Shown here piece after piece: positions 17,363-25,417 of a stretch of DNA of 64,000 nt. The stretch is from Modestobacter muralis (GTDB taxonomy: Bacteria; Actinomycetota; Actinomycetes; Mycobacteriales; Geodermatophilaceae). Where the stretch lies: contig NZ_JAAGWH010000005.1 in the NCBI RefSeq assembly GCF_010682105.1, positions 1 to 64,000 on the forward strand. Reading direction: 5' to 3'. The first letter of the stretch is position 1. Every line of letters starts with the position of its first letter. A model generated the notes under the pieces. That model was not told where the DNA came from and made no database searches. It worked only from the letters and a program-made list of their open reading frames with translations. The position numbers were made by a program, and so were the translations under genes.

Positions 17363-18664
17363 GTGTCGCGAGCGTGGAGCTGGGTCACCGGCCTGAGCCT
17401 GGTCGACGGGCACCTGCACGTGGCCCTGATCGCCGGGCTGGTCGTCGGCCTGCTCGTGCTGCTGCTGGCGCACCGCGGGCGGCGCTGGGCGGCGCGCCGG
17501 GTGCCGCTCGCCCTGCTGGCCGCGGTCGTGCTGCTCGGTCTGGGGGAGCTGCTGCTGGCGGTGACCGACCCGTTCCCCGACGGCCTGCCGTGGCTGGTGC
17601 CGCTGTGGGTGGGCCTCGGGCTGGCCGGCGTCACGCTGGCCGTGGCCGGCTGGGCGGGGCAGCGGTGGTGGCGTCGGGGGGTCGCCGTCCTGGCGGCGCT
17701 GGCCGTGGTGCTCGGCGCGGCGGACGGGGTTGACGTCGTCTACCGGTCGTTCCCGACGGTGGCCTCCGCGCTGCAGCTGCCGCCCTACGACCAGGTGCCG
17801 ATCGAGCGGGTCCTCACCCCCGGCCCGGACGCGCCGGTCGCCCCGGCCCACTGGACCCCACCGAGGGGCATGCCGGCCACCGGCGCGCTGTCGCAGGTGG
17901 AGATCCCGGCGACCGCATCCGGCTTCCCGGCCCGGCCGGCCTGGGTGTACCTGCCGCCGGCCTACCTCAGCCCCGACCGGCCGCTGCTGCCGGTGTGGGT
18001 GCTGCTGAGCGGTCAGCCGGGCAGCACCCGGGACTGGATCGACGGCGGTCAGCTGGCCCACCGGCTCGACGACTGGGCGCGCGCGCACGACGGTCTGGCG
18101 CCGGTCGTGGTGATGCCCGACGCCCTGGGCGGGGAGACCGACAACCCGCTGTGCCTGGACTCCGCGCTGGGGCACGCCGCCACCTACCTGTCGGTGGACG
18201 TGCCGGCCTGGATCGGCAGCACCCTGCAGGTCGACCCGGACCACGCGCACTGGGCGGTCGGTGGCTTCTCCTACGGCGGCACCTGCGCGCTCCAGCTGGC
18301 CGTGGCCCACCCCGACCTGTTCCCGACCTTCCTCGACGCCTCCGGTCAGCGTGCCCCGACCCTCGGTGACCCCGCCGGCACCGCGCAGGCCGCCTTCGGC
18401 GGTGACCGGGCGGCCCTGGACGCGGTCGACCCGCTGCACGAGCTGGCCGCCCGCCGGTACCCCCAGCTGTCGGCCTACCTCCTGGTGGGGCGCGACGACG
18501 ACGAGTACCGCCCGCAGACGGCGGAGGTCACGGCCGCGCTGCAGGCCGCCGGGGTGTCGGTGACCTCCCTGGAGCTGCCGGGCGGCCACGCCTGGGACGT
18601 CTGGGGCGCCGGCTTCCAGGGCGCTCTGCCGTGGCTCACCGCGCACACCGGGCTGCCGTCGTGA
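17363..18664 (+). CDS. membrane-anchored esterase (putative aminoacyl-lipid hydrolase)
   Basis: About 433 residues. Four transmembrane helices occupy the first 130 residues, then an extracytoplasmic esterase domain (esterase D/antigen 85-like fold) with PVWVLLSGQPGSTRDW, nucleophile Ser in GGFSYGGTCAL, an acidic residue in VGRDDDE and His in GGHAWDVW. GTG codons at 17360 and 17363 compete; the latter is better spaced from GAGGGAG. The stop overlaps the start of the MprF-like gene by 4 bases. Comparable operon pairs in Corynebacterium combine an aminoacyl-lipid synthase with a hydrolase that removes the amino acid, which is the role I infer. Confidence 0.85.
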   Translation: MSRAWSWVTGLSLVDGHLHVALIAGLVVGLLVLLLAHRGRRWAARRVPLALLAAVVLLGLGELLLAVTDPFPDGLPWLVPLWVGLGLAGVTLAVAGWAGQRWWRRGVAVLAALAVVLGAADGVDVVYRSFPTVASALQLPPYDQVPIERVLTPGPDAPVAPAHWTPPRGMPATGALSQVEIPATASGFPARPAWVYLPPAYLSPDRPLLPVWVLLSGQPGSTRDWIDGGQLAHRLDDWARAHDGLAPVVVMPDALGGETDNPLCLDSALGHAATYLSVDVPAWIGSTLQVDPDHAHWAVGGFSYGGTCALQLAVAHPDLFPTFLDASGQRAPTLGDPAGTAQAAFGGDRAALDAVDPLHELAARRYPQLSAYLLVGRDDDEYRPQTAEVTAALQAAGVSVTSLELPGGHAWDVWGAGFQGALPWLTAHTGLPS

Positions 18665-21180
18665 CCGCCCCCGGGTGGCTCCGCCGGACCGCGTCGGTGG
18701 CGGGCGCGGTGCCGGTCACCCTCCTGCTCCTGGCCGTGCTGGTGGCCGGGGCCCGGTGGGCCGCACCGGACGCGCTGGGCACCGGCGTCGGCCCGCTGGC
18801 CGCCGGCCGCTGGGAGACGTTGCTGACCGCCGGCCTGGCGGTGCGGACGCCGGCCGGCACGGTGGTCACGCTCGCGCTGGTGGTCGCGCTGCTGGGCCCG
18901 GTCGAGCACCGCTGGGGCAGCGGGCGGACCGGGGTGGCCCTGCTGGGCGGGCAGGTGCTCGCCGGGCTGGTGGGCAGCGGGGGAGGGGCACTGCTGGCCA
19001 CCACCGGCGACCGGTGGGGGCACCAGCTGAGCGCCGCCGTCGTCGTCGGACCGCTGCCGGGCGTGCTCGCCGTGGTCGCCGCTGCCTCGGCCACCGCGAC
19101 CCCGCTGCTGCGCCGCCGGTTGCGCGTCGTGCTGGGCGTGGTGCTGGTCATGGCCGTGCTCTACGCCGGGACGGCGGGGGACGTGCACCGGCTGGCCGGG
19201 TGGGGCGTCGGGCTGCTGGCCGGCGAGGTGGCCCACCGCGCCCGGGGCCGGGGGCACGACCGCGGACCGGTCAGCCGGCGCGAGTCCCGCGCGCTCGTGG
19301 CCCTGGTGGTGGCCGCGGCGGCCGTGGGCCCGCTGGTGGCGGCGCTCTCCCGCGACCCGGAGGGGCCGTGGGCGCTCGCGTCCCACCTGTTCGTCTCCGG
19401 CCGGCCGGGCGCGGGACTGCTGCAGCAGGTGTGCGCGGCCGGCGACCCGGGGGACTGCCGGCTGCTGACCGCCCGCGCCCGGCTGCACGGGCCCGGTCCC
19501 GCGCTGTTGTCGGTCCTGCCGGTGCTGGTCCAGCTGGTGCTCGCCGAGGGTCTGCGTCGGGGACGGCGGGCGGCGTGGACCGGCGCGGTCCTGTTCTCCG
19601 GCGTGCTCACCGTGGTGGGCAGCGTGGTCGTCGCCGCGGTGCTCCGCCGTCCGGCCGAGGCGCTCACCCTGCTGGACACCCCGCGGGCCGGGCTGCCGGT
19701 GGTCGCGCTGTGGGCGCCGCTGGTCGCCCCCGCGGCGGTCCTGGCGCTGCTGCTGCTCACCCGCAGCCGGTTCGCCGTGCCGGCCGCTCCAGGGACCGCC
19801 CGGCGCTGGGCCGTGCGCGCGGGGGGCGGCCTGGCGCTGGTGGTGGCCGCCCACGTCGTCGCCGGGGTGCTGCTGCGCGGTGACTGGGCGCAGCCCCCGA
19901 CGGTGGCCCGCCTGCTGCTGGACCTGCCCGCCCGGCTGCTGCCGCCCGGCTACCTCGGGGAGGTGCTGCCCCGGCTGGCCCCGCTGCACGGCGCCGCCCG
20001 GGTGCTCGCCGACTGGACCGGGGTCGCCTGCTGGGCGGTCCTGGCCGGGACGGCGTGGGCCGTCGTCCGGCCGGCGGTGCCCAGCGGGGACGCCGTCCGG
20101 GCGCGGGAGCTGGTGGCCCGGCACGGGGACGGCGCGATGTCCTTCATGACCACCTGGGTCGGCAACCGCTGGTGGTTCACCGAGGACGGGCAGGCCGTCG
20201 TGGCGTTCCGGGTCGTGGGCGGGGTGGCGCTGACCACCGGCGACCCGGTCGGCGCGCCGGCGGCCCGGACCCGGGCGGTGCCGGAGTTCACCGCCTGGTG
20301 CCTGGCGGGCGGGTGGACGCCGTGTTGGTGGTCGGTCACCGACGCGGTCGCCGCGGCGCTGCCCGGCGCCCGCCGGGTGCAGGTCGCCAGCGAGACGTGG
20401 CTGCCGCTGGGCGGCCTGGCGTTCGTCGGCCGGCGCTGGCAGGACGTCCGGACGGCGATGAACCGGGCCGCGCGCGGGGGCGTGCAGGCGGTGTGGGTGC
20501 GCTGGGCGGACGCGCCGCTGGCCCTGCGCGAGCAGGTGGCGCGCTCCTCGGAGGAGTGGCTCGCCGGCAAGGGGCTGCCGGAGATGGGGTTCACCCTCGG
20601 CGGGCTCGACGAGCTGGCCGACCCCGCCGTCCGCTGCCTGCTGGCCGTGGACCCCGACGGCCGGGTGCACGGGGCGACCAGCTGGCTGCCCGCGTCCCGG
20701 GACGGGGTGCAGGTGGGCTGGACGCTGGACCTGATGCGTCGCAGCCCCGGCTGCCCGCCGGGCACCATGGAGTTCCTGGTCGGCACCGCGGTGCTGACGT
20801 TCCAGGCCGAGGGTGCCGAGTTCGTCAGCCTGTCGGGGGCGCCGCTGGCCCTGCCCGCCGGCGCCGGCGACACCGACGTGCTCGCCCGGCTGCTGCAGAA
20901 CACCGGGCGGTGGATGGAACCGGTGTACGGGTTCCGGTCGCTGCTGGCCTTCAAGGCGAAGTTCCAGCCGCAGCACCGGCCGCTGTGGCTGGTGCACCTG
21001 GACACCGCCGACCTGCCGCGGATCGCCGGTGCCGTCTCGCGGGCCTACCTGCCGCACCTGTCCCCGGGCCAGGCGCTGCGGCTGGCCCGGACGCTGCTGG
21101 CCGCCCGGCGGACCCGCCCGGCCCCGACTCAGCCCGCGCCCGCCCCCGAGTCGGCCGGGACCGTGGCCGTCGCCCGGTAG
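18661..21180 (+). CDS. MprF-like aminoacyl-phospholipid synthase (DUF2156)
   Basis: An 839-residue membrane enzyme. The N-terminal half (to about 470) has some ten transmembrane helices; the first bundle resembles a rhomboid-type fold but lacks an obvious GxSG protease motif. The C-terminal DUF2156 domain (about 480-790; SFMTTWVGNRWWF, VGAPAARTRAVPEF, ETWLPLGGLAFVGRRWQDVR, EFVSLSGAPLA) is the tRNA-dependent aminoacyltransferase fold that adds Lys or Ala to phosphatidylglycerol or diacylglycerol. There is no lysyl-tRNA synthetase domain fused, so it differs from mycobacterial LysX. It is translationally coupled to the esterase upstream. The transferred amino acid is unknown. Confidence 0.88.
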   Translation: MTAPGWLRRTASVAGAVPVTLLLLAVLVAGARWAAPDALGTGVGPLAAGRWETLLTAGLAVRTPAGTVVTLALVVALLGPVEHRWGSGRTGVALLGGQVLAGLVGSGGGALLATTGDRWGHQLSAAVVVGPLPGVLAVVAAASATATPLLRRRLRVVLGVVLVMAVLYAGTAGDVHRLAGWGVGLLAGEVAHRARGRGHDRGPVSRRESRALVALVVAAAAVGPLVAALSRDPEGPWALASHLFVSGRPGAGLLQQVCAAGDPGDCRLLTARARLHGPGPALLSVLPVLVQLVLAEGLRRGRRAAWTGAVLFSGVLTVVGSVVVAAVLRRPAEALTLLDTPRAGLPVVALWAPLVAPAAVLALLLLTRSRFAVPAAPGTARRWAVRAGGGLALVVAAHVVAGVLLRGDWAQPPTVARLLLDLPARLLPPGYLGEVLPRLAPLHGAARVLADWTGVACWAVLAGTAWAVVRPAVPSGDAVRARELVARHGDGAMSFMTTWVGNRWWFTEDGQAVVAFRVVGGVALTTGDPVGAPAARTRAVPEFTAWCLAGGWTPCWWSVTDAVAAALPGARRVQVASETWLPLGGLAFVGRRWQDVRTAMNRAARGGVQAVWVRWADAPLALREQVARSSEEWLAGKGLPEMGFTLGGLDELADPAVRCLLAVDPDGRVHGATSWLPASRDGVQVGWTLDLMRRSPGCPPGTMEFLVGTAVLTFQAEGAEFVSLSGAPLALPAGAGDTDVLARLLQNTGRWMEPVYGFRSLLAFKAKFQPQHRPLWLVHLDTADLPRIAGAVSRAYLPHLSPGQALRLARTLLAARRTRPAPTQPAPAPESAGTVAVAR

Positions 21181-21184
21181 CCGG

Positions 21185-21421
21185 TCAGGTCGGCCCGGCG
21201 AGCTCGATCATCCGGCCGACCGTGACCGCCCACGCCGCCTGCACCTCGGGTGACTCGGCGGCGACCAGGGTGTGCACGCCCGCCACGGTGCCCGGCCCCG
21301 CACCGACGACGGCCTCGAAGCCCAGCCGGAACACCAGCACCTCGACCTGGTCGATGGTCAAGCCGGCCTCGAGCAGCGGCTCGATGACCCGGCGCACCTG
21401 CGTGCGATCGAGCTGTTCCAC
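21185..21421 (-). CDS. small hypothetical protein
   Basis: A 78-residue acidic, mostly helical protein (RTQVRRVIEPLLEAGLTIDQVEVLVFRLGF) of no family I recognise. Its amino-acid composition is balanced, unlike the Arg/Pro-rich shadow frames nearby, and it fits neatly between the convergent MprF-like gene and the secreted-protein gene. The start is a GTG with no clear Shine-Dalgarno sequence, so the call is tentative. Confidence 0.5.
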   Translation of the reverse strand: MEQLDRTQVRRVIEPLLEAGLTIDQVEVLVFRLGFEAVVGAGPGTVAGVHTLVAAESPEVQAAWAVTVGRMIELAGPT

Positions 21422-21615
21422 GGTGGACGTTCGCTCGTGACGGGCCCGCCGGATGCACCGGGGACGGGTCTGTTCCCCGCACCGGCCCCTCCCGCCACAC
21501 CGGCCCCAGGGGCCCCGCCACCGGGTCCAGCACTCTCATGTGCGGGGTGACGGGCGGTTACGGTCCCGCCACTGTCCGCTCCACGGGGGACGGACACCGA
21601 GAGAGGTCACCGACC

Positions 21616-22368
21616 ATGGCACGACACAGGGCTGCCGCCATCGCGCTCGCCGCCGGGGCACTGGTGCTCGCAGCCGGACCGGCGAGTGCGGAGACCACCC
21701 AGCCGACGGCCACCGCCGCGACGGACACGATCACGGTCCCGGACGACTTCGTGCGGACGCTGTCCGACACCCGGGCCACCGGCCACTACGCCCTCCAGGG
21801 CACCGGGCTGCGGCTGTGGACCGGGGGCACGACCAGCACCGACAAGGTGGCCGAGTACGTGGCCGCAGGCATCCCGCTGGCCGACGCCGGTGAGCCGGCA
21901 CTGCAGTTCACCAACACCACCAACGGCGGGGTGCCCGGCGCCCAGCTGGTGGTCGACTTCGACGCCGACGGGACGGCCGACGGGATCCTGGTCGGGGAGT
22001 CGCTCTACGGCAACGACTGGTGGCTCAACAACGGGGCGAAGCAGTTCGTCAAGGACGCAGCCCCCAGTCACACCAGCGGTTCCGGCAGCGACAACCACGG
22101 CACGCTGGACCAGTGGCGCGCCGCCTTCCCGTCGGCCCAGGTCACGGCGTTCGGCTTCTCGCTGGGCTCGGGCGTCAAGGGCGACGGCGTGCTCGACGCC
22201 ATCGACTTCGCCGGCGTCCGGCACACCTTCGCCGCGCCCGTGGTGCTCACCAGCAAGGAGCAGTGCAAGAAGGGCGGCTGGGCCACCAGCACGCGCCCCG
22301 TGTTCGCCGACCAGGGGACGTGCGTGAGCTCGTTCACCGGGACGAAGCGCCCGGTGCCGGCCATCTGA
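21616..22368 (+). CDS. secreted protein with C-terminal cysteine-pair motif
   Basis: A 250-residue exported protein. A Sec signal peptide ends near AAGPASAETT (residue 27). The mature part has no enzymatic motif I recognise. The C terminus carries EQCKKGGW followed by F-x-x-Q-G-T-C-V, a two-cysteine signature shared by many actinobacterial secreted proteins of unknown role and probably disulfide-bonded. GAGAGAGG precedes the ATG, and a perfect 17-bp terminator follows, so it is monocistronic. Confidence 0.82.
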   Translation: MARHRAAAIALAAGALVLAAGPASAETTQPTATAATDTITVPDDFVRTLSDTRATGHYALQGTGLRLWTGGTTSTDKVAEYVAAGIPLADAGEPALQFTNTTNGGVPGAQLVVDFDADGTADGILVGESLYGNDWWLNNGAKQFVKDAAPSHTSGSGSDNHGTLDQWRAAFPSAQVTAFGFSLGSGVKGDGVLDAIDFAGVRHTFAAPVVLTSKEQCKKGGWATSTRPVFADQGTCVSSFTGTKRPVPAI

Positions 22369-22389
22369 CCGTCCGGCTGAGCGCGAGCA

Positions 22390-22435
22390 GGGACGACCCG
22401 GCAGGCCAGCACACACACGCCTGCCGGGTCGTCCC
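22390..22435 (+). terminator. strong hairpin after the secreted-protein gene
   Basis: A perfect 17-bp stem (22390-22406 with 22419-22435) and a 12-base CA-rich loop, 21 bases past the stop. Confidence 0.9.
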
Positions 22436-22559
22436 GTGTCGTGGTCCGGGTCCGGCCCGATCGCCGGTGGGCCGCACGGCGGGCCACCGGCAGGTCACGC
22501 TTCGAACACACGTGCGAGCCGGTGTCCGGCGTCCCGGAGCCCGGTCGCACACTGACCGG

Positions 22560-22928
22560 GTGGACGCCGCACTGCCGCCGGGCTGGCCGGACGAGGTGCG
22601 GCCCCCCGGCGCCCCCGACTGGGAGCAGAGCGCCGTCGCCTGGCTCTACGACCTGGTGCCGCCGGACTACCGCTCGCACGAGGTGCTGCGCCGCTACCCG
22701 GTGCTGCTGGCCCGCTTCGCCGGAGACCACGTCGCGGCCGGGCTGGAGGCGGCCCGGGCCGGCTGGCGCACCGTGCGCGTCGAGCTGGCCGACCAGCTGC
22801 CCCCCGACGCGATGGAGGCCGCGATCCGCGCCTACGAGCGCGAGGGCGCCCGGCTGACCCGGGCGGCGCGGGGCGTCGAGGTGGTCGCCGGCGCCCTGCG
22901 GGGCGAGCGCTGGGTGCCCCGGCTGTAG
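22560..22928 (+). CDS. hypothetical cytoplasmic protein upstream of dxs
   Basis: A 122-residue helical protein ([20 protein letters not shown], then regularly spaced Ala/Arg/Glu helices) of no family I recognise. The composition is that of a real globular protein. The GTG start has no Shine-Dalgarno sequence; CACACT ends 6 bases upstream, so a leaderless start is likely. dxs follows 100 bases later with its own promoter. Confidence 0.75.
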   Translation: MDAALPPGWPDEVRPPGAPDWEQSAVAWLYDLVPPDYRSHEVLRRYPVLLARFAGDHVAAGLEAARAGWRTVRVELADQLPPDAMEAAIRAYEREGARLTRAARGVEVVAGALRGERWVPRL

Positions 22929-22964
22929 GTCCTCGCTCCACGCGGCAGGTCCCCGGTTCGCAGT

Positions 22965-22970
22965 TACAGT
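22965..22970 (+). promoter_or_regulatory. -10 box upstream of dxs
   Basis: TACAGT, a near-consensus -10 hexamer in an otherwise GC-rich gap, 59 bases before the dxs start. No clear -35 is seen. Confidence 0.5.
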
Positions 22971-23029
22971 GGGGACTCAACGGTTGCGCCCCACCGACGC
23001 TGCCGACGTCGAGAGGACCCTGCCCCGTC

Positions 23030-24946
23030 GTGTCGCTGCTCAGCTCGTTGACCGGGCCCGCCGACCTCCGGGCGCTGCGTCCCGACCAGCTCCCCGCCCT
23101 GGCCGCGGAGATCCGTGACGCCCTCGTCGCCGCCGTGGCGAAGACCGGTGGGCACCTCGGGCCCAACCTCGGTGCCGTCGAGCTGACCATCGCCGTCCAC
23201 CGGGTGTTCGAGTCCCCGCGCGAGCCGATCATCTTCGACACCGGCCATCAGGCCTACGTGCACAAGCTGCTCACCGGCCGGCTCGAGGGCTTCACCCAGC
23301 TGCGCCAGCGCGGTGGCCTGTCCGGCTACCCCAGCCGCTCCGAGAGCGAGCACGACTGGGTGGAGAACAGCCACGCCTCGACCTCGCTGTCCTACGCCGA
23401 CGGGCTGGCCAAGGCCTTCGCCGTGCGCGGGGAGAACCGGCCGGTGGTCGCGGTCATCGGTGACGGCGCGCTCACCGGTGGCATGCCGTGGGAGGCGCTG
23501 AACAACATCGCCGCCGCCGAGCGCCCGGTCGTGATCGTGGTCAACGACAACGGCCGCTCCTACTCCCCGACGATCGGTGGGGTGGCCGACGCGCTGGCCA
23601 CGCTGCGGCTGCGCCCGGGCTACGAGGACGCGCTGACCGCCGTCCGGCAGGCCCTGCACCGCGCCCCCGTCGTCGGCACCGCGCTCTACGACGCGCTGCA
23701 CGCGATCAAGAAGGGCCTCAAGGACGTGCTGGCCCCGCAGGGCATGTTCGAGGACCTCGGCATGAAGTACGTCGGCCCCGTCGACGGCCACGACATCGAG
23801 ATGATGGAGTCCGCGCTGCGCCGGGCGCGCGACTTCGGCGGGCCGGTCATCGTGCACGCGGTCACCACCAAGGGCTTCGGCTACCCGCCGGCCGAGACCG
23901 ACACCGTCGACGCCTGGCACTCCACCGGCGTCTTCGAGCCCGACAGCGGGTTGTCCTCGGCGGCCAAGGGTCCGGAGTGGACCGACGTGTTCGCCGACGA
24001 GATGGTGCGCATCGGCGCCGAGCGCTCCGACGTCGTGGCCATCACCGCGGCGATGCTGCACCCCACCGGCCTGGCGCCGTTCGCCGAGCGCTTCCCCGAG
24101 CGCACCTACGACGTCGGCATCGCCGAGCAGCACGCGCTCACCTCGGCCGCGGGCCTGGCCATGGGCGGGATGCACCCGGTCGTCGCGATCTACTCGACGT
24201 TCCTCAACCGGGCGTTCGACCAGTTGCTCATGGACGTCGCCCTGCACGGCCAGCCGGTGACCGTCGTCCTGGACCGGGCCGGCGTCACCGGTTCCGACGG
24301 CGCCTCGCACAACGGCATGTGGGACATGTCGATCTGCTCGGTGATCCCGAACCTGCGGCTGGCCGCACCCCGCGACGAGCCCACCCTGCGCGAGGCGCTG
24401 CGCGAGTCGGTCGCGGTCACCGACGGCCCCACCGTCGTCCGCTTCCCCAAGGGTGCACTGCCGGTCGAGGTGTCGGCGCTGGAGCGCCTCGGCCCGGTCG
24501 ACGTGCTGCGCCGCGGCGCCACGCCCGAGGTGCTGCTGGTGGCCTGCGGCTCGCTGGTGCCCATGTGCCTGGCGGTCGCCGAGCGCGCCGCCGACCACGG
24601 CATCGAGGTCACCGTCGTCGACCCGCGCTGGGTCGTCCCCGTCTCCGACGAGCTGCGCACCCTGGCCACCGAGCACCGCCTCGTGGTCACCGTCGAGGAC
24701 GGCGGCCGGGCCGGGGGGGTGGGCACGCTGCTGACCCAGGCGCTGCAGGACGTCGACTCCGACGTCCCGGTGCGCACGCTGGGGCTGCCGCAGCAGTTCT
24801 TCGAGCACGGCAGCCGCGGCCAGGTGCTGGCCGACGTCGGCCTCACCGAGCAGGACGTCGCCCGCCGCATCGTCGAGTGGGCCGCCCGCGTGGCCGACCG
24901 GGCCTCGGCCCCGGAGGAGTCCGCCCGGGTCGAGGGCCAGCAGTAG
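23030..24946 (+). CDS. dxs: 1-deoxy-D-xylulose-5-phosphate synthase
   Basis: A 638-residue thiamine-diphosphate enzyme condensing pyruvate and glyceraldehyde-3-phosphate, the first step of the MEP isoprenoid pathway. Visible motifs are [11 protein letters not shown] (catalytic His), the ThDP-binding [18 protein letters not shown] with the ND pair in [27 protein letters not shown] (Glu activating ThDP) and the transketolase C-terminal domain from about 500. The GTG start has GAGAGGA upstream. Length is normal. A thiamine-binding protein gene follows, perhaps connected through the cofactor. Confidence 0.97.
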   Translation: MSLLSSLTGPADLRALRPDQLPALAAEIRDALVAAVAKTGGHLGPNLGAVELTIAVHRVFESPREPIIFDTGHQAYVHKLLTGRLEGFTQLRQRGGLSGYPSRSESEHDWVENSHASTSLSYADGLAKAFAVRGENRPVVAVIGDGALTGGMPWEALNNIAAAERPVVIVVNDNGRSYSPTIGGVADALATLRLRPGYEDALTAVRQALHRAPVVGTALYDALHAIKKGLKDVLAPQGMFEDLGMKYVGPVDGHDIEMMESALRRARDFGGPVIVHAVTTKGFGYPPAETDTVDAWHSTGVFEPDSGLSSAAKGPEWTDVFADEMVRIGAERSDVVAITAAMLHPTGLAPFAERFPERTYDVGIAEQHALTSAAGLAMGGMHPVVAIYSTFLNRAFDQLLMDVALHGQPVTVVLDRAGVTGSDGASHNGMWDMSICSVIPNLRLAAPRDEPTLREALRESVAVTDGPTVVRFPKGALPVEVSALERLGPVDVLRRGATPEVLLVACGSLVPMCLAVAERAADHGIEVTVVDPRWVVPVSDELRTLATEHRLVVTVEDGGRAGGVGTLLTQALQDVDSDVPVRTLGLPQQFFEHGSRGQVLADVGLTEQDVARRIVEWAARVADRASAPEESARVEGQQ

Positions 24947-24963
24947 GAGGACCACGTCCTCCT
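24945..24963 (+). terminator. short hairpin at the dxs stop
   Basis: A perfect 8-bp stem (24945-24952 with 24956-24963) with a 3-base loop, overlapping the stop codon. It is small and may only attenuate. Confidence 0.45.
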
Positions 24964-25028
24964 CAGCCCTCGCGAGCTCGGGCCGAGCCTCTGGACGTGG
25001 CCGGAGGGCACCGAGGGGACGAGGGACC

Positions 25029-25310
25029 GTGATGATCGCCGAGATCCAGGTGGCGCCGTCGCCGGCGGGGACTGCTGAGGACCCGCACGCGTTCGTCGAG
25101 GCGGCGATCGCCGTGATCAAGGCGTCGGGGCTGCGGTCGGAGGTCGGGGCGCTGGGGACGACGATCGAGGGTGACGCCGACGCGGTGTGGGCGACCCTGC
25201 GGGCGGCGCACGAGGCGATGCTCGCCGCCGGCGCCACCAGCGGCATCTCGCACGTCAAGATCGCCAGCGTCGACCGCACGATGGACTCGCTGACCCACAA
25301 GTTCCGCTGA
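25029..25310 (+). CDS. thiamine-binding protein (MTH1187/YkoF-like)
   Basis: A 93-residue protein of the Thiamine_BP (formerly DUF77) family: MIAEIQVAPSPAGT, then AAIAVIKASGLRSEVGALGTTIEGD and GISHVKIASVDRT. Members form small ferredoxin-like tetramers and some bind thiamine. A GTG and an ATG are adjacent at the start, with GAGGGAC upstream. It lies just downstream of dxs, a thiamine-diphosphate enzyme. No TPP riboswitch consensus is visible in the gap. Confidence 0.88.
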   Translation: MMIAEIQVAPSPAGTAEDPHAFVEAAIAVIKASGLRSEVGALGTTIEGDADAVWATLRAAHEAMLAAGATSGISHVKIASVDRTMDSLTHKFR

Positions 25311-25341
25311 CGCACAGTGCGGCCGTCGTCCGGGCTCACCC

Positions 25342-25385
25342 TGCGTGCTCCTGGCTCACGGTGTGCGGTGAGCCAGGAGCACGCA
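25342..25385. terminator. bidirectional terminator between the thiamine-binding and fadB genes
   Basis: A perfect 18-bp stem (25342-25359 with 25368-25385) with an 8-base loop, midway between two convergent genes. Confidence 0.9.
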
Positions 25386-25417
25386 CGATCAGGTCACCTG
25401 ATCCACGCTGCGGCGCT

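Noticed and set aside
24947-25028. TPP riboswitch before the thiamine-binding gene
   Set aside because: The conserved CUGAGA and the paired TPP aptamer elements are absent in this 80-base gap.
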